Below, piece by piece: positions 25,016-37,700 of a stretch of 64,000 nt of DNA. Numbering within the stretch: position 1 is the first letter of the stretch; each line of letters opens with the position of its first letter. A program made the position numbers and the translations under genes. This stretch comes from Trochalopteron elliotii (lineage: Eukaryota > Chordata > Aves > Passeriformes > Leiothrichidae), in contig JANPWX010000029.1 of NCBI GenBank assembly GCA_024734555.1, positions 1,989,536 to 2,053,535 on the forward strand, given 5' to 3'. Under the pieces are notes generated by a model, which made no database searches, had not been told where the DNA came from, and saw only the letters and a list, made by a program, of their open reading frames with translations.

Positions 25016-25246
25016 GCCTTGCTTTAGCTCCTGATGAACACTGGCTAAGGAAACATTGATAGAAATATACATAAGGGTAAACATCTGTACGTGTAGGTAT
25101 TGTTATACTTTTGTTCAAACTTCATTCAGTTTATTATTTTAATAATGAATGTGTAGAAGTGCCTGTGAAGTAATATGTCATTAATGTTAATTGTTCTGAT
25201 AAAAGAAAAAAAGAGCAATCTGACTCTTTTTTTTTTGTCTTTACAG

Positions 25247-25320
25247 ACTGCATAGTAATTAAAAATTGGAATGAGAATTCATGCAAGTTGCTCTCAATGT
25301 GTACCCAGTACATTCAATAG
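25247..25320 (+). other. Candidate 3' exon start with short open frame (unproven)
   Basis: A strong acceptor (pyrimidine tract then GTCTTTACAG) ends at 25246. The sequence that follows is open in one frame for 23 codons up to a TAG at 25318-25320, containing KNWNENSCK and MCTQYIQ. The frame requires two leading bases, which is exactly the phase left by the 84-nt candidate exon ending at 19602; the junction codon would be CAC (His). Phase agreement has a one-in-three chance of being accidental. No AATAAA was found close downstream. It may equally be a chance acceptor at the edge of a non-coding conserved segment. Confidence 0.15.
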
Positions 25321-28300
25321 TGAATATTTGAAGTCATCCCATGTTCCTTAACGGTGATGAACAGATTTACATCCGTTAAATACTTATATTACAAACCTTT
25401 TGGCTTGACCTCATCTGTGTAAACATTTCATTTATGAATTATCAAACCTCTTTGAAAGACAGCCTTATGTACGTGTATTATCATTTATGTTAATCGGAAA
25501 CATTTTTCAAGCTGCTGTGCATGAAGTAAGGGTGAAAAATCCCTTGCTTATTCATACCCATATGTATGCTGTGAAACTTGAATAAGGAGGGAGACAAAAA
25601 GGACTGTTTTAAAATATAAATTATATACATATTTTTATGCCATATTTCCATAGTTTAGATTTATTTGAAACCAGTGTTAAAGGTAAAAAATGTGGTAAGT
25701 CAGAGAAGTGCTTTTTTGATCAATATCCATAGCTTCATTTTCTAAATCTCTTTTTTTTAGATTAGGAACTGGAAGTAAAGGTGCTTTACTCCAAATTGGG
25801 TTTGCATCTGTGGCAAACCTTTTATAGTCTCTAACAGATTACATGTTATATTACAGGATATTTTAAATATGGAGAAGCAATGAGGAAATGATGGCTGTAC
25901 ATGATTTTAGACTAAGTTACTTGCAAGCCCTTCTGCTTATTGAAGAATTTTACTTTGACAATGGAAAACTGCATTCAGAAGTTGTCTGTGGAAGGCATTT
26001 TGATAGAAATGTAGTGGATGATCTGATTGTATCTGGAGATTGAAATCTGTTTGGGATAATAAGCAGAGGTGAAAAGCTGACTCACATAGGCCATGTCTTG
26101 AAATCCATTTCCTTACTGGGATAAGTGAGCTCAGTATTTGTAACCAAGTTCAAAGCATTTCTGCTGTTGTTAACACTTACAGACACAGCTGATAAAAGGT
26201 TTTCATGCTTCTTCAAAATTTATGTCCTTATACAGCATTCTTAGGAGTTAATATACGATCCTGTATAATTGGTTAGATTTTGTGTGATGGTTCAGCAGCA
26301 TGAATGTGCTTCAGAGACAGGGTTTTCTGTGGTGCTTGTGCTCAGAATCTACCAATGCTTGATTGCACTTTTCTCCTTTTTTATTTAGAATGAAAGCTTT
26401 GCTTCCTCAGTTAGTGTCTGGGGCAGGGAAATACTGTGCCTCAAATCCCACATGGCCTGAACTACCTGGTCCCAATTAATGAAAATATTGAATGTGGTGT
26501 TAATGCCAGGAGGGCCCTGAAAGGACTTACTGAAAATTACTAACATAATCCTTTTCTAAAATAAAGCATGATTCTGATATGATTAAATAGCATGTGGAAG
26601 TGAGAAATTGAGTGCATTTTGGAAAAGTAAATGATCTGCAATGAGGGGGCGTGAAAAATATCAGGTGCCTTGTTTCTCATTACAAACCAGAAATCTTCAT
26701 CTCTTACCTCTCCAGCCTGCAAAATCTTCATCCTTCGAGCACTGTAGAATATTCATTTTTAGGGCAAAACTGTATTACTGCCCTCCCTTCCCTTTTCACT
26801 CAAAAGATAGTTAGTCATTCTTAGGATTAGTTGGAGATGTTGCCTCTGAGTTTGGATTCTGAATCTGACTCTGTGTATATCCTGTGATGAGATCATTTAG
26901 GTGAACGTATCTATTGGTTCTTTGTTCAGTAGTGAAAACAGCTTGTGCACCCTCCGTGACAGCCTCTTACCCAGCACAGGCTGAACAGCCACATGCTGAG
27001 ATTGAGCAAGTGCCTGCTTTAGTCTCTAGAATTGACATTTTCAGAGTAATAAAAGGCATCTCTTCTTTTAGTCACCGTCACTCCTCATTCTCACAGAAAG
27101 CCTTATCAAAATAACAGCACTGCACTTGCAGTCAAACTTCTTGTCTTGTACTCATGGCAGTGAGGATTGAATTCTTCCTCTTGGATCTGACTCAGATCTG
27201 GCTTCACTCTAGGGCTGGTTTCTGAACATTGTCTGATTTAAATTTTGTAAAAAAGCGTGTAAACTCCATGTCTTACAGGCTGATATCAGCATTTTTGCAG
27301 CTTCAAGTGAGGGTTTGTATCAACAGTCTCTCGAATACAGGAGGAAATTGAGACTAAACCAGGAAATCAAGGCCTTAAGTGCTGTGGTTGTGCACTACAT
27401 GCAGTAAAGGCTCTAAGATGCAAATTCTGCAGAGGTAGAATTGATATAAACCTGTTTCAGATAGATTTAGGAATAAGATAAGGATGGATTTAGATAAGGA
27501 AGATAGGTAGGACTGATGTGTTTTGTATAGATTTCTTCATTTTCTGAGTCACTTGTGTGATGTGCATTATTGGCATTCCATTTCAGGTGACTCAGGGTTT
27601 GTAGTGTTAGGAAGCAAAGTCATGTCAGGCATGTGCACTTCTCAGAGTGCTTAATACAATGCTGCTGCTTAGGTAATGAAGCAGAAATAATGTGAAAAGC
27701 ACTGCAGATGTTAACAATTACAAAAAATATAAATTATATTTGCCTTCCTTTACTGCACTATTCCAGATCTGTCCTTCCAAATCTGTGGTGATAGAAGAAA
27801 TCAAATTGTCTCGAAGTTAAATGCGAAGCAAGGGGAAAGGATAGAAATATCTCTTAGGCATGGGTATAGATACACAAATACTTATGGAGATCTGTGTAGA
27901 CAATATTTGAAATCACTTAAAATCTAAGCACCTGAGCTGCTTCATATGAATCAAGAAATGTTATGTAAAAACAGCTGCTGCTACACACTTTGTAGCTCTG
28001 TTTGCCTCATCAAATGAATACAGAAAAATGTGGTTTTGTATGCTGAATATGTGCACGTAGTTGAATTCCTTGTTCAGCTTTTAATTAATTTAAATGAAGT
28101 TCTAAATTTGGTTCCCTGTCCAGGCTTATGCTTATGACCATTGTTTTACATGACAATCAAATTAGCATTTAGAAATTCCTTTTCCTTCATTGTTCTCAAT
28201 ATAGAAATACCTGCTTTAATTCTTCTTTAGTTCTTGTTGCTTCTTTCTAACCTGAACCTGGTGTTCAGCTGTGCTCTGTGAGCCTGTGCTGAGAGAAACC

Positions 28301-28727
28301 CTCCTTGCCTTAGAGCAGAGAAACATAGGCACTACTCTTGAAGTGGTTTCACTTAATAGTGACAGAGGAACACTTGTTTTAGTTGGAGGGCAATGTGTAA
28401 CAGAATTTCAGGGGTTTTTTTTTCAGATATATATGCAAAGAGTTCTATTCTTGTGTTATTTCTGATAGAAAAACGTGCAGAATGTAACTTTCTGAGTTCC
28501 CAGAAAGACTTAAACTTTTGAACCTGATCTCTGTCAGCTTTTCTCTTTACTCCATAGTAACTGCATGTCTCCTTTTCCTCCGTATCTTGTATGTGGCAAT
28601 TATTACTGCCAGAGACATAAGGTAATTAAGCTGAATTTCATATTGAGGGCTATGGGCTAAAATAAATAAACAATCTGATTTCATAATTGGCATCTCGATA
28701 AGCTCCAGCTATCAAAAGTTGGGGTTG

Positions 28728-28745
28728 TTTTTTTTTTTTTTTTTT
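28728..28745. repeat. T18 homopolymer
   Basis: Eighteen T in a row after GGGGTTG. It could be the A-tail of a minus-strand retroposon, but I recognise no element body to its right, so it is called simple sequence. Confidence 0.8.
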
Positions 28746-29893
28746 GCATTTCACCTTGTAATTTTTCAACTCCCCAGTGCCATCTCCTAGCTGGGTGCCC
28801 TGTGGCAGAGCTCAGCTGCTGCTCGTGTGCAGGCAGTGTGTCCCAGCACAGGTTTGGGAGTGTCAGCAAACTCCTGGCTGTGGTTCAGTGCTCAGGTAAT
28901 TCTCACTCATTAATTTGTGGAAGCACTGTTTGAACCCATCAGCTTCAACGTAAATCACTGCTCAGGCGTGAGGCACCAGAAGGTGCAATTAAAGAGGCAG
29001 TAAAATTAGATTGGGTTTAAACTGTTGCTTTTTCATAACTGAGGGATGAAAATACAAAGCTTTTCTTCTGTCATGGGAAGAGGTTACATGTCCATAAATA
29101 CACTGAAGTGTGTTATGCTGAGTGTGGTTCCTAAAGAGAGCAAGGTAGTTGAGAATGATAGTTTTTTCAAGCTCTTAGCATTTTTGATGTATTCTTTCAG
29201 TTCTTTGATGAATATTATAATAATGTAGAATTCAAATCAGTTAGGCTCTTTCACATGTACTTTGTTGAAGGTTGGATAGGAATAAACTCTGTGGCACTTC
29301 TTTGCTAGCTGAAAACTGGCATCAGTGTGGTGTCCAAAAGGCTGCAAGCACCCTGACATGAAAAACAAATTCCATTAAAGAAAAGCTAATTTATGGCTTT
29401 AGTGAACTTTCACTGTCAAATGTGAGATATGCATGTCCTTTATGAATTGTCGATGCCCACCTTACAAAATCCACTGCCTTTGCAGTGCTTGTCATTGCTC
29501 AGAGTGGTTTATCTGATCAAAGGCTGGTGCAGGGTGGGGAGATGTTGAGTGCTCCCAAATGCCCACAGAAGAGCAGGGAAAGGGCCTGAATCTGCTCTGC
29601 AGAACAAGTTCTGCTCTGCTGAGTGACCATGCCGAGAGCCACAGTGTAATCTATGATCAACATGCACAAGATATAAACTGGGTGCTAAATGTACTCCAGC
29701 AGCTGTTTCAGTGTAATTCCTTCTTCAATAAACTGAAGAATTTGTTGAAAAGGAGTGCAGCATACACCTTGTATTGGATTCTAATCAGCCAGTTAAGGCA
29801 CTCAACAATTAATACTCTAGAGCTGAAAATTAATCAGAAGTGAACAGAACTGTATGGAAAGAAAACAGTTTATACATTGATGGGAAGAGTACT

Positions 29894-29990
29894 GAGGGGT
29901 TGGGGTTTTTTGGAGGGTTTTTTGTTGTTGTTGTTTTGGTTTGGGTTTTTTTGTTGCTGTGTTTTGCTTTGTTTTGGGGTTTTTTTTCCC
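29894..29990. repeat. T/G-rich low-complexity tract
   Basis: About 95 bases composed almost only of T and G, with blocks GGGGTTGGGG, TTGTTGTTGTTG, GGTTTGGG and GTTTTGGGG. The several G-runs could support a loose G-quadruplex on the plus strand. This strand-asymmetric T/G text is common in songbird introns and is not known to have a function. Confidence 0.7.
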
Positions 29991-31659
29991 TGGGAATATC
30001 ACAAATATTGTTCTTTTAGTTTAGTGCACAAGCAAAACACATAAACCATTCTCCTGGATGCTTTTAAGGCCAGCATTGGCCCTTCCTGGGTAGTGCTGCC
30101 TAGAGTAGCTTTATCTACACTGGTTTTTTGGTGCTCCAGAAGCCCTGGAAGCATAGGATATCTGATCCTCATGAGTCTTAACTACCTGCCAGATCTTGAG
30201 TTAATCCAAGATGTTTTATTCCTCTAGCTGGGTCAGGATATGGTTTTTCTTGGCAGATTTTTTTGTGGGTTTTGTTATTGTTATTTTTTTATTTTCTATG
30301 TTGCACTGAGGTGTTCGTACACTCAGTTGTGTTGTTGACTGTGTACTACTGTTTGAGCTTTCAAATATCCTCAGCAGATTTTTTTTCTAGAATGTTGCTA
30401 TTTACAATATTCCTGTGAAGTTGCTTGAGTTGGCTTTTGACAGTTTAATGTGTTTTGTAGAAATGTAACTTTAATTATTATTCTTCCAAATTTGGCTCTA
30501 CTTCAACATCTGTAACCCTGGAGTTCCATGGCTTGGTGAGGTTGTTCAATCTCACTTTTAGTTTTCATCTTGATGTATATTATAAATTTTTTACCTGGCA
30601 AGTAATGGTAGGAGGGAGAACTTCAGGCACAGTACACCTGCTGATCTGTGTTGGTGTAAGCAGCACATACTTCAGTCAAGTTATGTGACAAATTACTATT
30701 GCTGCATTTCTTTCTAAAGAAAAAAAAAAGATCTGACCTCAAAGAAATGTCAGTATTACAACTTACAGCTCCTTGTAAATGTAGTAGTGCATTTTGAAAA
30801 AATGCAACATTTGCATTTAGATATCAATAGAAAATTGAGGACAGAATATTAGTTAATGTGCAAGAGTTGCTAAAAACATAATAAATGGAGAAGGCAGATT
30901 CTTATTTCTAAGGCACACTTTTCAAAGATATTTTATTAAGTGAAAATGGCAACTACTGCTTTTATATATGCTCATATTCATAATGCTTACATTCCCCTTC
31001 CCTCCCCTCCATGTCACACACAAATTGGGAGAGTCAGGATTGCTAGCAGATTTCTTGTTAGCGATAAGTGGTGACACTTCCTTTATGTTCATTAAAGGCT
31101 TTCCTGTGATGGAGATAAATAGATAAATGACATGCTTGGGGTTACCAGGAAGATGTGGTTTCATCATGCAGTAAACAAGCTTTGAAACTGTGTTCCTGAT
31201 TTCCAAGTAAGTTATGATCACGCCAGCTTTGACAAAGAGCAACATTTATTCCAACGCCTGAAGCTCTGGAGTCACTTGAGCACTGTGCCTTGCTGTCAGC
31301 TATTTTGGATAGATTTTGGTAAATAACAAATTCCTAAGTTCTAGAAATAACCTCCATTATTCACATCAAAACACATTGGATAATTTGTCTGAACATAGAA
31401 ACGTGATGTACGTAGGGTAAAGACTGATGATTGCTGAAGTCTGCCTGTGTTCAGAGGACCCCGTGTGCTTGTGCAAGCAAAATGTGCACGCCTTATGTCA
31501 TCAGCAGCATAGGTGGGGGCTCTCAGCTCATCCCTGCCTCTTTCTGCTCCCATTTCAGGCATCAGAAATAGGTATCTGCAGAATGTGGATATTCAAGAAT
31601 GAAGTGAGTGAGGAGTTAACCTTATGTAACTTCAAGATTGGCTTTTGGAGTCAGACCCC

Positions 31660-31713
31660 TGTACTGGATGACCTCAAGGGGTCCCTTCCAAACTTAATTG
31701 TTCTACAAGTCTG
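31660..31713 (+). mobile_element. CR1 LINE, truncated 3' tail
   Basis: The segment CTGTACTGGATGACCTCAAG followed by GGGTCCCTTCCAAACTTAAT and TGTTCTA matches the 3' terminal region of CR1 retrotransposons, in a variant slightly different from the tails at 4050 and 56413. Only the extreme 3' end is preserved, so it is a 5'-truncated dead copy. Weaker similarity may run leftward into 31600-31659, but I cannot fix a boundary by eye. Confidence 0.75.
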
Positions 31714-34700
31714 TATTAAAAATCTCCCCGTGACATGGAAAGGAGATAATTAATTTGTGTGAGACCTGTAATTTGTTTCCTGAAATCCTAATAATCTTGA
31801 CCGAAGTACAGGCCCTTCTGTTACTGAGCTTTTTGATCCCATTTTTGGAACTTCTCATCTATTCAGAACCCAGATCATTGCTTGGTCCATTGTAACTGCT
31901 GCAGGTTATTCCAGCAGTGGGAGTAGCAAAGAAGGACAGACCAATCATTCATAAATAAATCCCAAATTTAGAGTATTTCCCAACACTGATCTTTAAAATA
32001 TCATCAGAAAATCTCATCTGATCACTACATGCTGTGCTGCACATGAGACAGCAGCACTGCAACTTCTGTATCAGTCAAAAATTAAAACTGCCTGAGGATG
32101 CCAGATGATAAACTGCTGGTTTTTCCTAGATCCTCTGGCTTTAAAGGCAGCACTGTTACAGAGCCCGTTGCTATTTGTAACAAAGGTTCAGTACCTCAGA
32201 ATGTGATGTCAGTTCCATACATAAACAGGATTAAAAATACTAGAAATCACTCTGTAAGTAAGTAATTAACGAGCTGTAAATGTTCCCGTCCCTCCCACGT
32301 TGTACTGGGGAGGATCAGCTGATGTTTGTGTGCGTGGCACATCTTCAGAACACGTGCAAGGTGCGAGGGAAGGTCAGCAGTGATAATTGCTTTACAGTCT
32401 GGCAGCCTTCCAGCACCGGATCAAAATTTCAGCCTCGGAATGTTTTGTGTGAGTTTGCAATGGAGAGAGAGTTCGGTGCTGTGCTGCGTTTCACAAGATA
32501 CTGACACCCTGTTTCCTTCACTCTCTTTACCTTCTGTGCCAGAGATGTTACTGTACATAGCTGATGTAAGAGGATTATGGCAAGGATTGCTCATTTCTTA
32601 TTATTTATCAGACAATAACAATACACAGTTAGTGAATTCTCCTGTTGGTGTCCCATCTGACATGGATGGCCACATGTACTTTTGGGATGTGTTACTGAAA
32701 AGATCAGTAGGTCTGGGGGAAATGAAACCAAAATATTTTGCCTGTGTTCTTTTCCTTTGCATTAGGAAGGTTTTCCTAGCTTTCAGGGTTTGGTGTGGCT
32801 CTTCAGAACATATTTTATGGTTTCATTGTTATTCATAGCAATTTCTTTCCATTGAAATGAGTAGCTATGGTTACTGGATGGCTACTGCAGCCCCATGCAG
32901 GGAGGCTGGGAGAGGGGTTAATTGTTGGATGATGTATGTTTTCAAACTGTAGCAAGAATTCTCCAGCTTCTACTCTGAGCTCTTCTTGGGAAAATAAAAT
33001 TTGATCACAGAAGTTCCATAAGCCTGCCTGAAACAAGGGAATTTGGTAAAAGGTGATGTTTTAATAATGATGTTAAGCCTTTTGTGAAGAAGCATGTCTT
33101 CTCTTTCCATATTTCATTCCCTAGGCAAACAGAAGTTCTTTTACTCAGCCCTGTCATAGTTGCAGGTTACCATGAGAAGTTGAAAACTTGCTCAAAATAG
33201 GTGCAGTAGTGGTTAGACTACAGTGGGCCAGAGTGTTTGGGAGGACAGTGATTTGTCCGATGGCAAAAGGACTTGAGAGAAAACTGAATTAACAGTGCCT
33301 ATAAGACATTTCTCACTGCTTTTAAGCTTAAAAGGTAAAATTGAATTTAAATTGTTAGGCCCATGTTCACCATAATCTAAAGCAGAGCAGCTGTTATGCA
33401 CCCTGTATGCAAAGGGTTTGGAATCAATCCTGTGAGCTCCTGTGTTCTGTCTCATATTTTGCCTACAGAGCCAGGAGATCGATTTAAAAAGAAAATCAGG
33501 AATATTATGTAAACCACTAGGGCTCCTCTGCATTCCTTTGTGAGCAAAGCAACAACAAACATCAGCATCCACACGGGGTGCCTGATAACAGCAGCTCTTT
33601 TCCAGGATTAATCGTGTTCTGCCATGGGGAGTGCAGGGCTGCAGTTCTGTGCCACACAGTTCTGCTGCTCCTGGTGCAAGGTGGCATCACATGGAAACAG
33701 GGTGTAACAGAGACCTGAAGGTATCCTGGTATTGTCTGGCTGCCAGAACACCTTGTTGGAGCTGCAGGAGTCTACATTTAAATCAAGGAAGTCATTAAGC
33801 TAGTACACCTTAGATCAGCAAATAATTTCAGTGAATTTTGTATTTTTATTATGTGCATGTACACTTATACAAAACTCACAATAATCTGGTTGTTTTTATG
33901 TTGTTTTAATACATATCTCTGATTTTGTTGAAAAAAAAGTCCTGAGTAGTTAGCATACATAATTACATTCTTGTTCATTGATTACTAGCTATGAAACAGC
34001 AAAAGAAAACAATGAGATTTCTGCTAATGACTATTTGTTGATTTATTGGTAATCAGCAAAGCAAATATTTAAAAGTTTAATTGTTGATAAATAACCTATA
34101 TTAAAGTTTTAATGCATCAGTTGATGTGTAGTGTTTTGCAGCAGTCTGCTTGATCAATGCCTTCACTGTACATTTACTTTTTTAAACACATAGAAGATGA
34201 TAAGGTAAGAAATTGAGGAAAGGAGATACCCATATGCTGAAGGGACATAAATAAACTTGAGTTCAAGGGAGGAATGAGTATTCAGAATCAGAACATATTG
34301 GATGTGGGACTTTTTGTCAAAGGTAACAGTTACAGCAGTTACTGAACACAAAGCTGCCTGGGACAAATAATAGAAGAGTTTTTATGGTGTTAGAAAAATC
34401 TTCCCATTAACTGAACACAATATGCAGGAGCAAACATATGGATTGGTCTCATTAAGAACAAAGACATTTGTTTGAGATAAGCCTCAAAGGGAAGAAGGGA
34501 AGTGGCATTTCACTTTGGGAAAGACAAAAGAATAATGAGGTTAAATTAGAGCAACATCACATTATCACACTGGTGGAGTTCGGACAAAGACAGAGTACAA
34601 TAGTCTCACTCTGTGTGGAAAAAAAAGAAAAAGGATTGAGTGTTACAGGCACGATAAAGTTTTGGTTGGATGTTTTTCAGTGTTAGAAAGCTTTTTGCAG

Positions 34701-37700
34701 TTTGTTTGGTGCTGTCATTCTGTGCAGTTTGGGCACTCCTGGTTCCACAGTCAAGGCTGGCTCGTACAATATCCAGAAGAAAGCCTGGGCATTGAGTGTA
34801 ATGTTGAAAATGAAATCCTGGGCATTAAGTGTAATGTTTCTCTTGCTCCTCTCATGAATTTGCTCTTCTTTTCTTTCCTTTTTCAAACATGTTGGTTCTC
34901 AAAGCCTTTATGTAATCTTTGGTCCTGATTCTTGGAGCTGAATTCCTTGGCTTTACTTTGGTGAGCTGTGGACGATTTCCTTGCTCTGTTTTTTTAGCTA
35001 CAGTAACTTGGGGCTGTTGGTAACCCGTGTGTCTAAATGTGTCCTGTTGTGGCTGAAATCCTATTTCTGAACCTGACTGAAGGCAGTCACTGCATGTTCA
35101 CACACTATATAGGGAATGAGAGTGCCTAGAGAGTCTTTAAGTGGCATCTTGCACATGGAGGACAAAAAAAGGTATTTGCATGTTACCATCTGAATTTCCA
35201 CTGGTGCTGACTCTTGGTTATCTCGGTTATCTTGACGTTAGTAAATAAAGCAGGGAACAGAAGTAATTAAATGGAAATACAAAAGAAGTTCCTGTGTTGG
35301 CTTTGTCTCCTTCCCTTCAGCAGGTCTGTGAGTGCTTGTTAGGTGCTTGTAGGGGCACAGCAGGACAGGTTTGCTGTGTCTGATGTTAGACAGAATTTCT
35401 CACCCAGGTAGGCTTCTGCTTTTCACATTGATCCCTGAGTCAAGCAGACAGGTGCTCTTTGTCATCCCCTGGTTAAAAAAAATAAATTAGTCTCACCTTC
35501 TCCCTCACTGTGTTTTTTAGCTCGCTTGTCAACGAGTCTGGGTATCTCATGTGCTCTGTTCCTTTCTTTTTCTGAACTCTTCAGTTCACTTCTTTCCCTC
35601 CTGCTCCCCCACAGTTGTATTCCCCTGCATCTTAAATAGTTCATTTAAGAAGTAGCAGACTTACAGAGGAATTTTAATATGATCTCCCATTATGGAGATT
35701 TCAATCTGTTCCAGAATCACGATTCAATCTGTTAGCTAGATAAGAGTTTAAGAAATTTTTTAGGCTTTGGGAACTTTGTAACAAAACGAAGCAGTTCAAT
35801 ATTCAGTTAGCAATAAAGTGTAATATTTACAGTAATGTAATGCCAAGGGAAGATATTGCTTAAATTGAGATAATAATTTAAAGGAATCAAAGATATAACT
35901 TAAAAATTAAAAAAAAAATCAGTTATATTTAAGCCTTATAAGAAATATATGCCTTTAATATTAAAAAGAAAAGAGGGGAATGGAGGAAGAAAAAATATTT
36001 TTTTTTAGTTCCTGATAGTCCTGTGATGTGCAAAATCTCTTTCCTATAGGTGGGATACATTATGTAATATTATAATGCAAAGTGCTGCAATATCATGCTG
36101 CATGCAGCAGGACTGCACTGTGCAAAATAAGGCAAAAATAACACCTGTGCCCCAGTGTGGTGTCAGCATGGGATCTACTACCTGGCCTGAGATTGTGACC
36201 ATTAGGAATGATAAAACTGATTGTATTCATTCATTTATTTACAGAAGACAGTAAGATGTTTTTGGGGATGTAGTAAGCACAGTAGGAGACTAATGAAGTC
36301 AAAATTTATCAGAAAAATCTCTAAAATAACTTCACTTTTTATCTTCTGCAATTATAGGATACAGTTCACATATGTTAGTGTTTGAATGTCCTAAGTATGT
36401 GTTAAGAGGTGAACATTTGATCATTTTTGTAGCTTCAGAATTAATTGAATGCATGGCTACACTGTCTCCAGCACACAAACAGACTGATAAGACAGATCAG
36501 ATAAATAAAGTTTATTAACCTCCTCTCAGTGCTAGACTATTCACAGTCCCAGGAGTGACAGAGAGCCTGGAATCAGTCAGTTATGAAAATTTTGTTAAAA
36601 ATTAAAACTTTTGGTAAATTCCTATAGCAGGTTAATCCAGAAGGGATTTCTGAGGAAAGAAAGCAGGAATAAAAAACAGCCACAATGAAGGCAAAGTCCT
36701 GGTATCTGTAGCCAGGAACAATCACAAGCTGAGTGTGGCTGGTAAGTCAGAGTGGTAGTCTGGAAGGTGGCACTTCAGAACAGGGAACCAACGTTGGATC
36801 CTGAGAGGAGAAAAAAAGGAATTCAACTCTTGAAGAGGATGTCTTCAGTGTGATGCTGTCTTGGTTTTGAACCTGAGGACAGTCTGAAGTCACTCTGTCC
36901 TCTCTCATGTTTCCTTTTCTTTCAAGGGCATTGAGCTGGGTTATCTCCTGATAAGTGGAATTATAAACTTCATTCCTTTTATTGATTCATGAGCAATATT
37001 TTGAAATATTGTGATTTCAGTTCAAGCGAGAAATATTTCGATGACAGTGTTTGCCATCCTCCTTGTAACTCTGTCAGTGTCTATTGTGAGCTAGAAGGAA
37101 AAATGAGTAGTTGTGGCTGGGTCAGATAGCAGGAATTTACAGACAACTCGCTGTTCTGTGTTGCATCCAACAAGGTCTGTCTTCCTTTGAAATGGGGATG
37201 ACCTCTCTGACTGAATACCAAGGAAGTTCAAAACCCTCTAATTTTCCTTGAAATCTATTTTTATCATGATCAGGGACAGGCAAAGTTAAAAAGTACAAGA
37301 CTGACAGTTCAGAAAGGATAAAATGTCTTTACTGAATCATGCAGGTATTCTATAGCAGAGCTGAAAACTCTTCTGGTTTTCTGGGCTTTGTCACTTTTAT
37401 TGTGCACAGCAGGTTTCCAAGGATTCTTTATTTATTCAATTGAAAGTCTAAAAGAAATTATAGTAATTAACGAAACCCACTGCAAAATCATTAAATTTCA
37501 TTAGCATCAGTGACTGTTACTGTCATTGACAATATCATAACTATTGGGAGAAAAATATATATTTAATGAGGAGAGATTACTTCAAACTTGAGTTCAAAAG
37601 CAGATATAAACCATATATGTAAATATGTGTAGATGTATATATGAATATTACAATTATTGGACATGAAGCCAGGTACAGAACAAGGGTGTCTCTTGGTGGC

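Larger units (their letters stand above)
19603..25246. other. Non-coding interval, possible intron downstream of the candidate exon
   Basis: No gene is recognised. T/G-rich text typical of songbird introns appears near 19720-19760. The interval includes a 17-bp direct repeat at 21588-21620, the C20 run at 22508-22527, and a TTTTG repeat at 24991-25015. At 24117-24151 on the minus strand a 35-nt stretch is bounded by TTCTTACAG and GCAG/GTAAGAAC with two open frames. Sequence at about 24440-24560 has mixed, non-repetitive composition with several TTAGC/TAATG words. It could contain a conserved element, but nothing proves it. Confidence 0.5.
25321..31659. other. Non-coding interval with T-rich tracts
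   Basis: No gene is supported. The first 300 bases are non-repetitive with many homeobox- and forkhead-like words. A very strong acceptor ends at 26388 and is followed by 23 open codons to a TGA at 26458, with an AATAAA at 26560-26565 (see findings). Low-complexity tracts occur at 28728-28745 and 29894-29990. The remaining frames are short and unremarkable. Confidence 0.5.

Noticed and set aside
32326..32838. 170-codon plus-strand frame, the longest in the window
   Set aside because: No domain, signal peptide or familiar motif; an overlapping frame lies in another register, and in this composition one such length in 64 kb is not surprising.
36480..36900. Possible second LTR (AATAAAGTTTATT motif with mixed-composition flank)
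   Set aside because: No terminal TG/CA pair, no target-site duplication and no familiar LTR wording; the motif alone is common.
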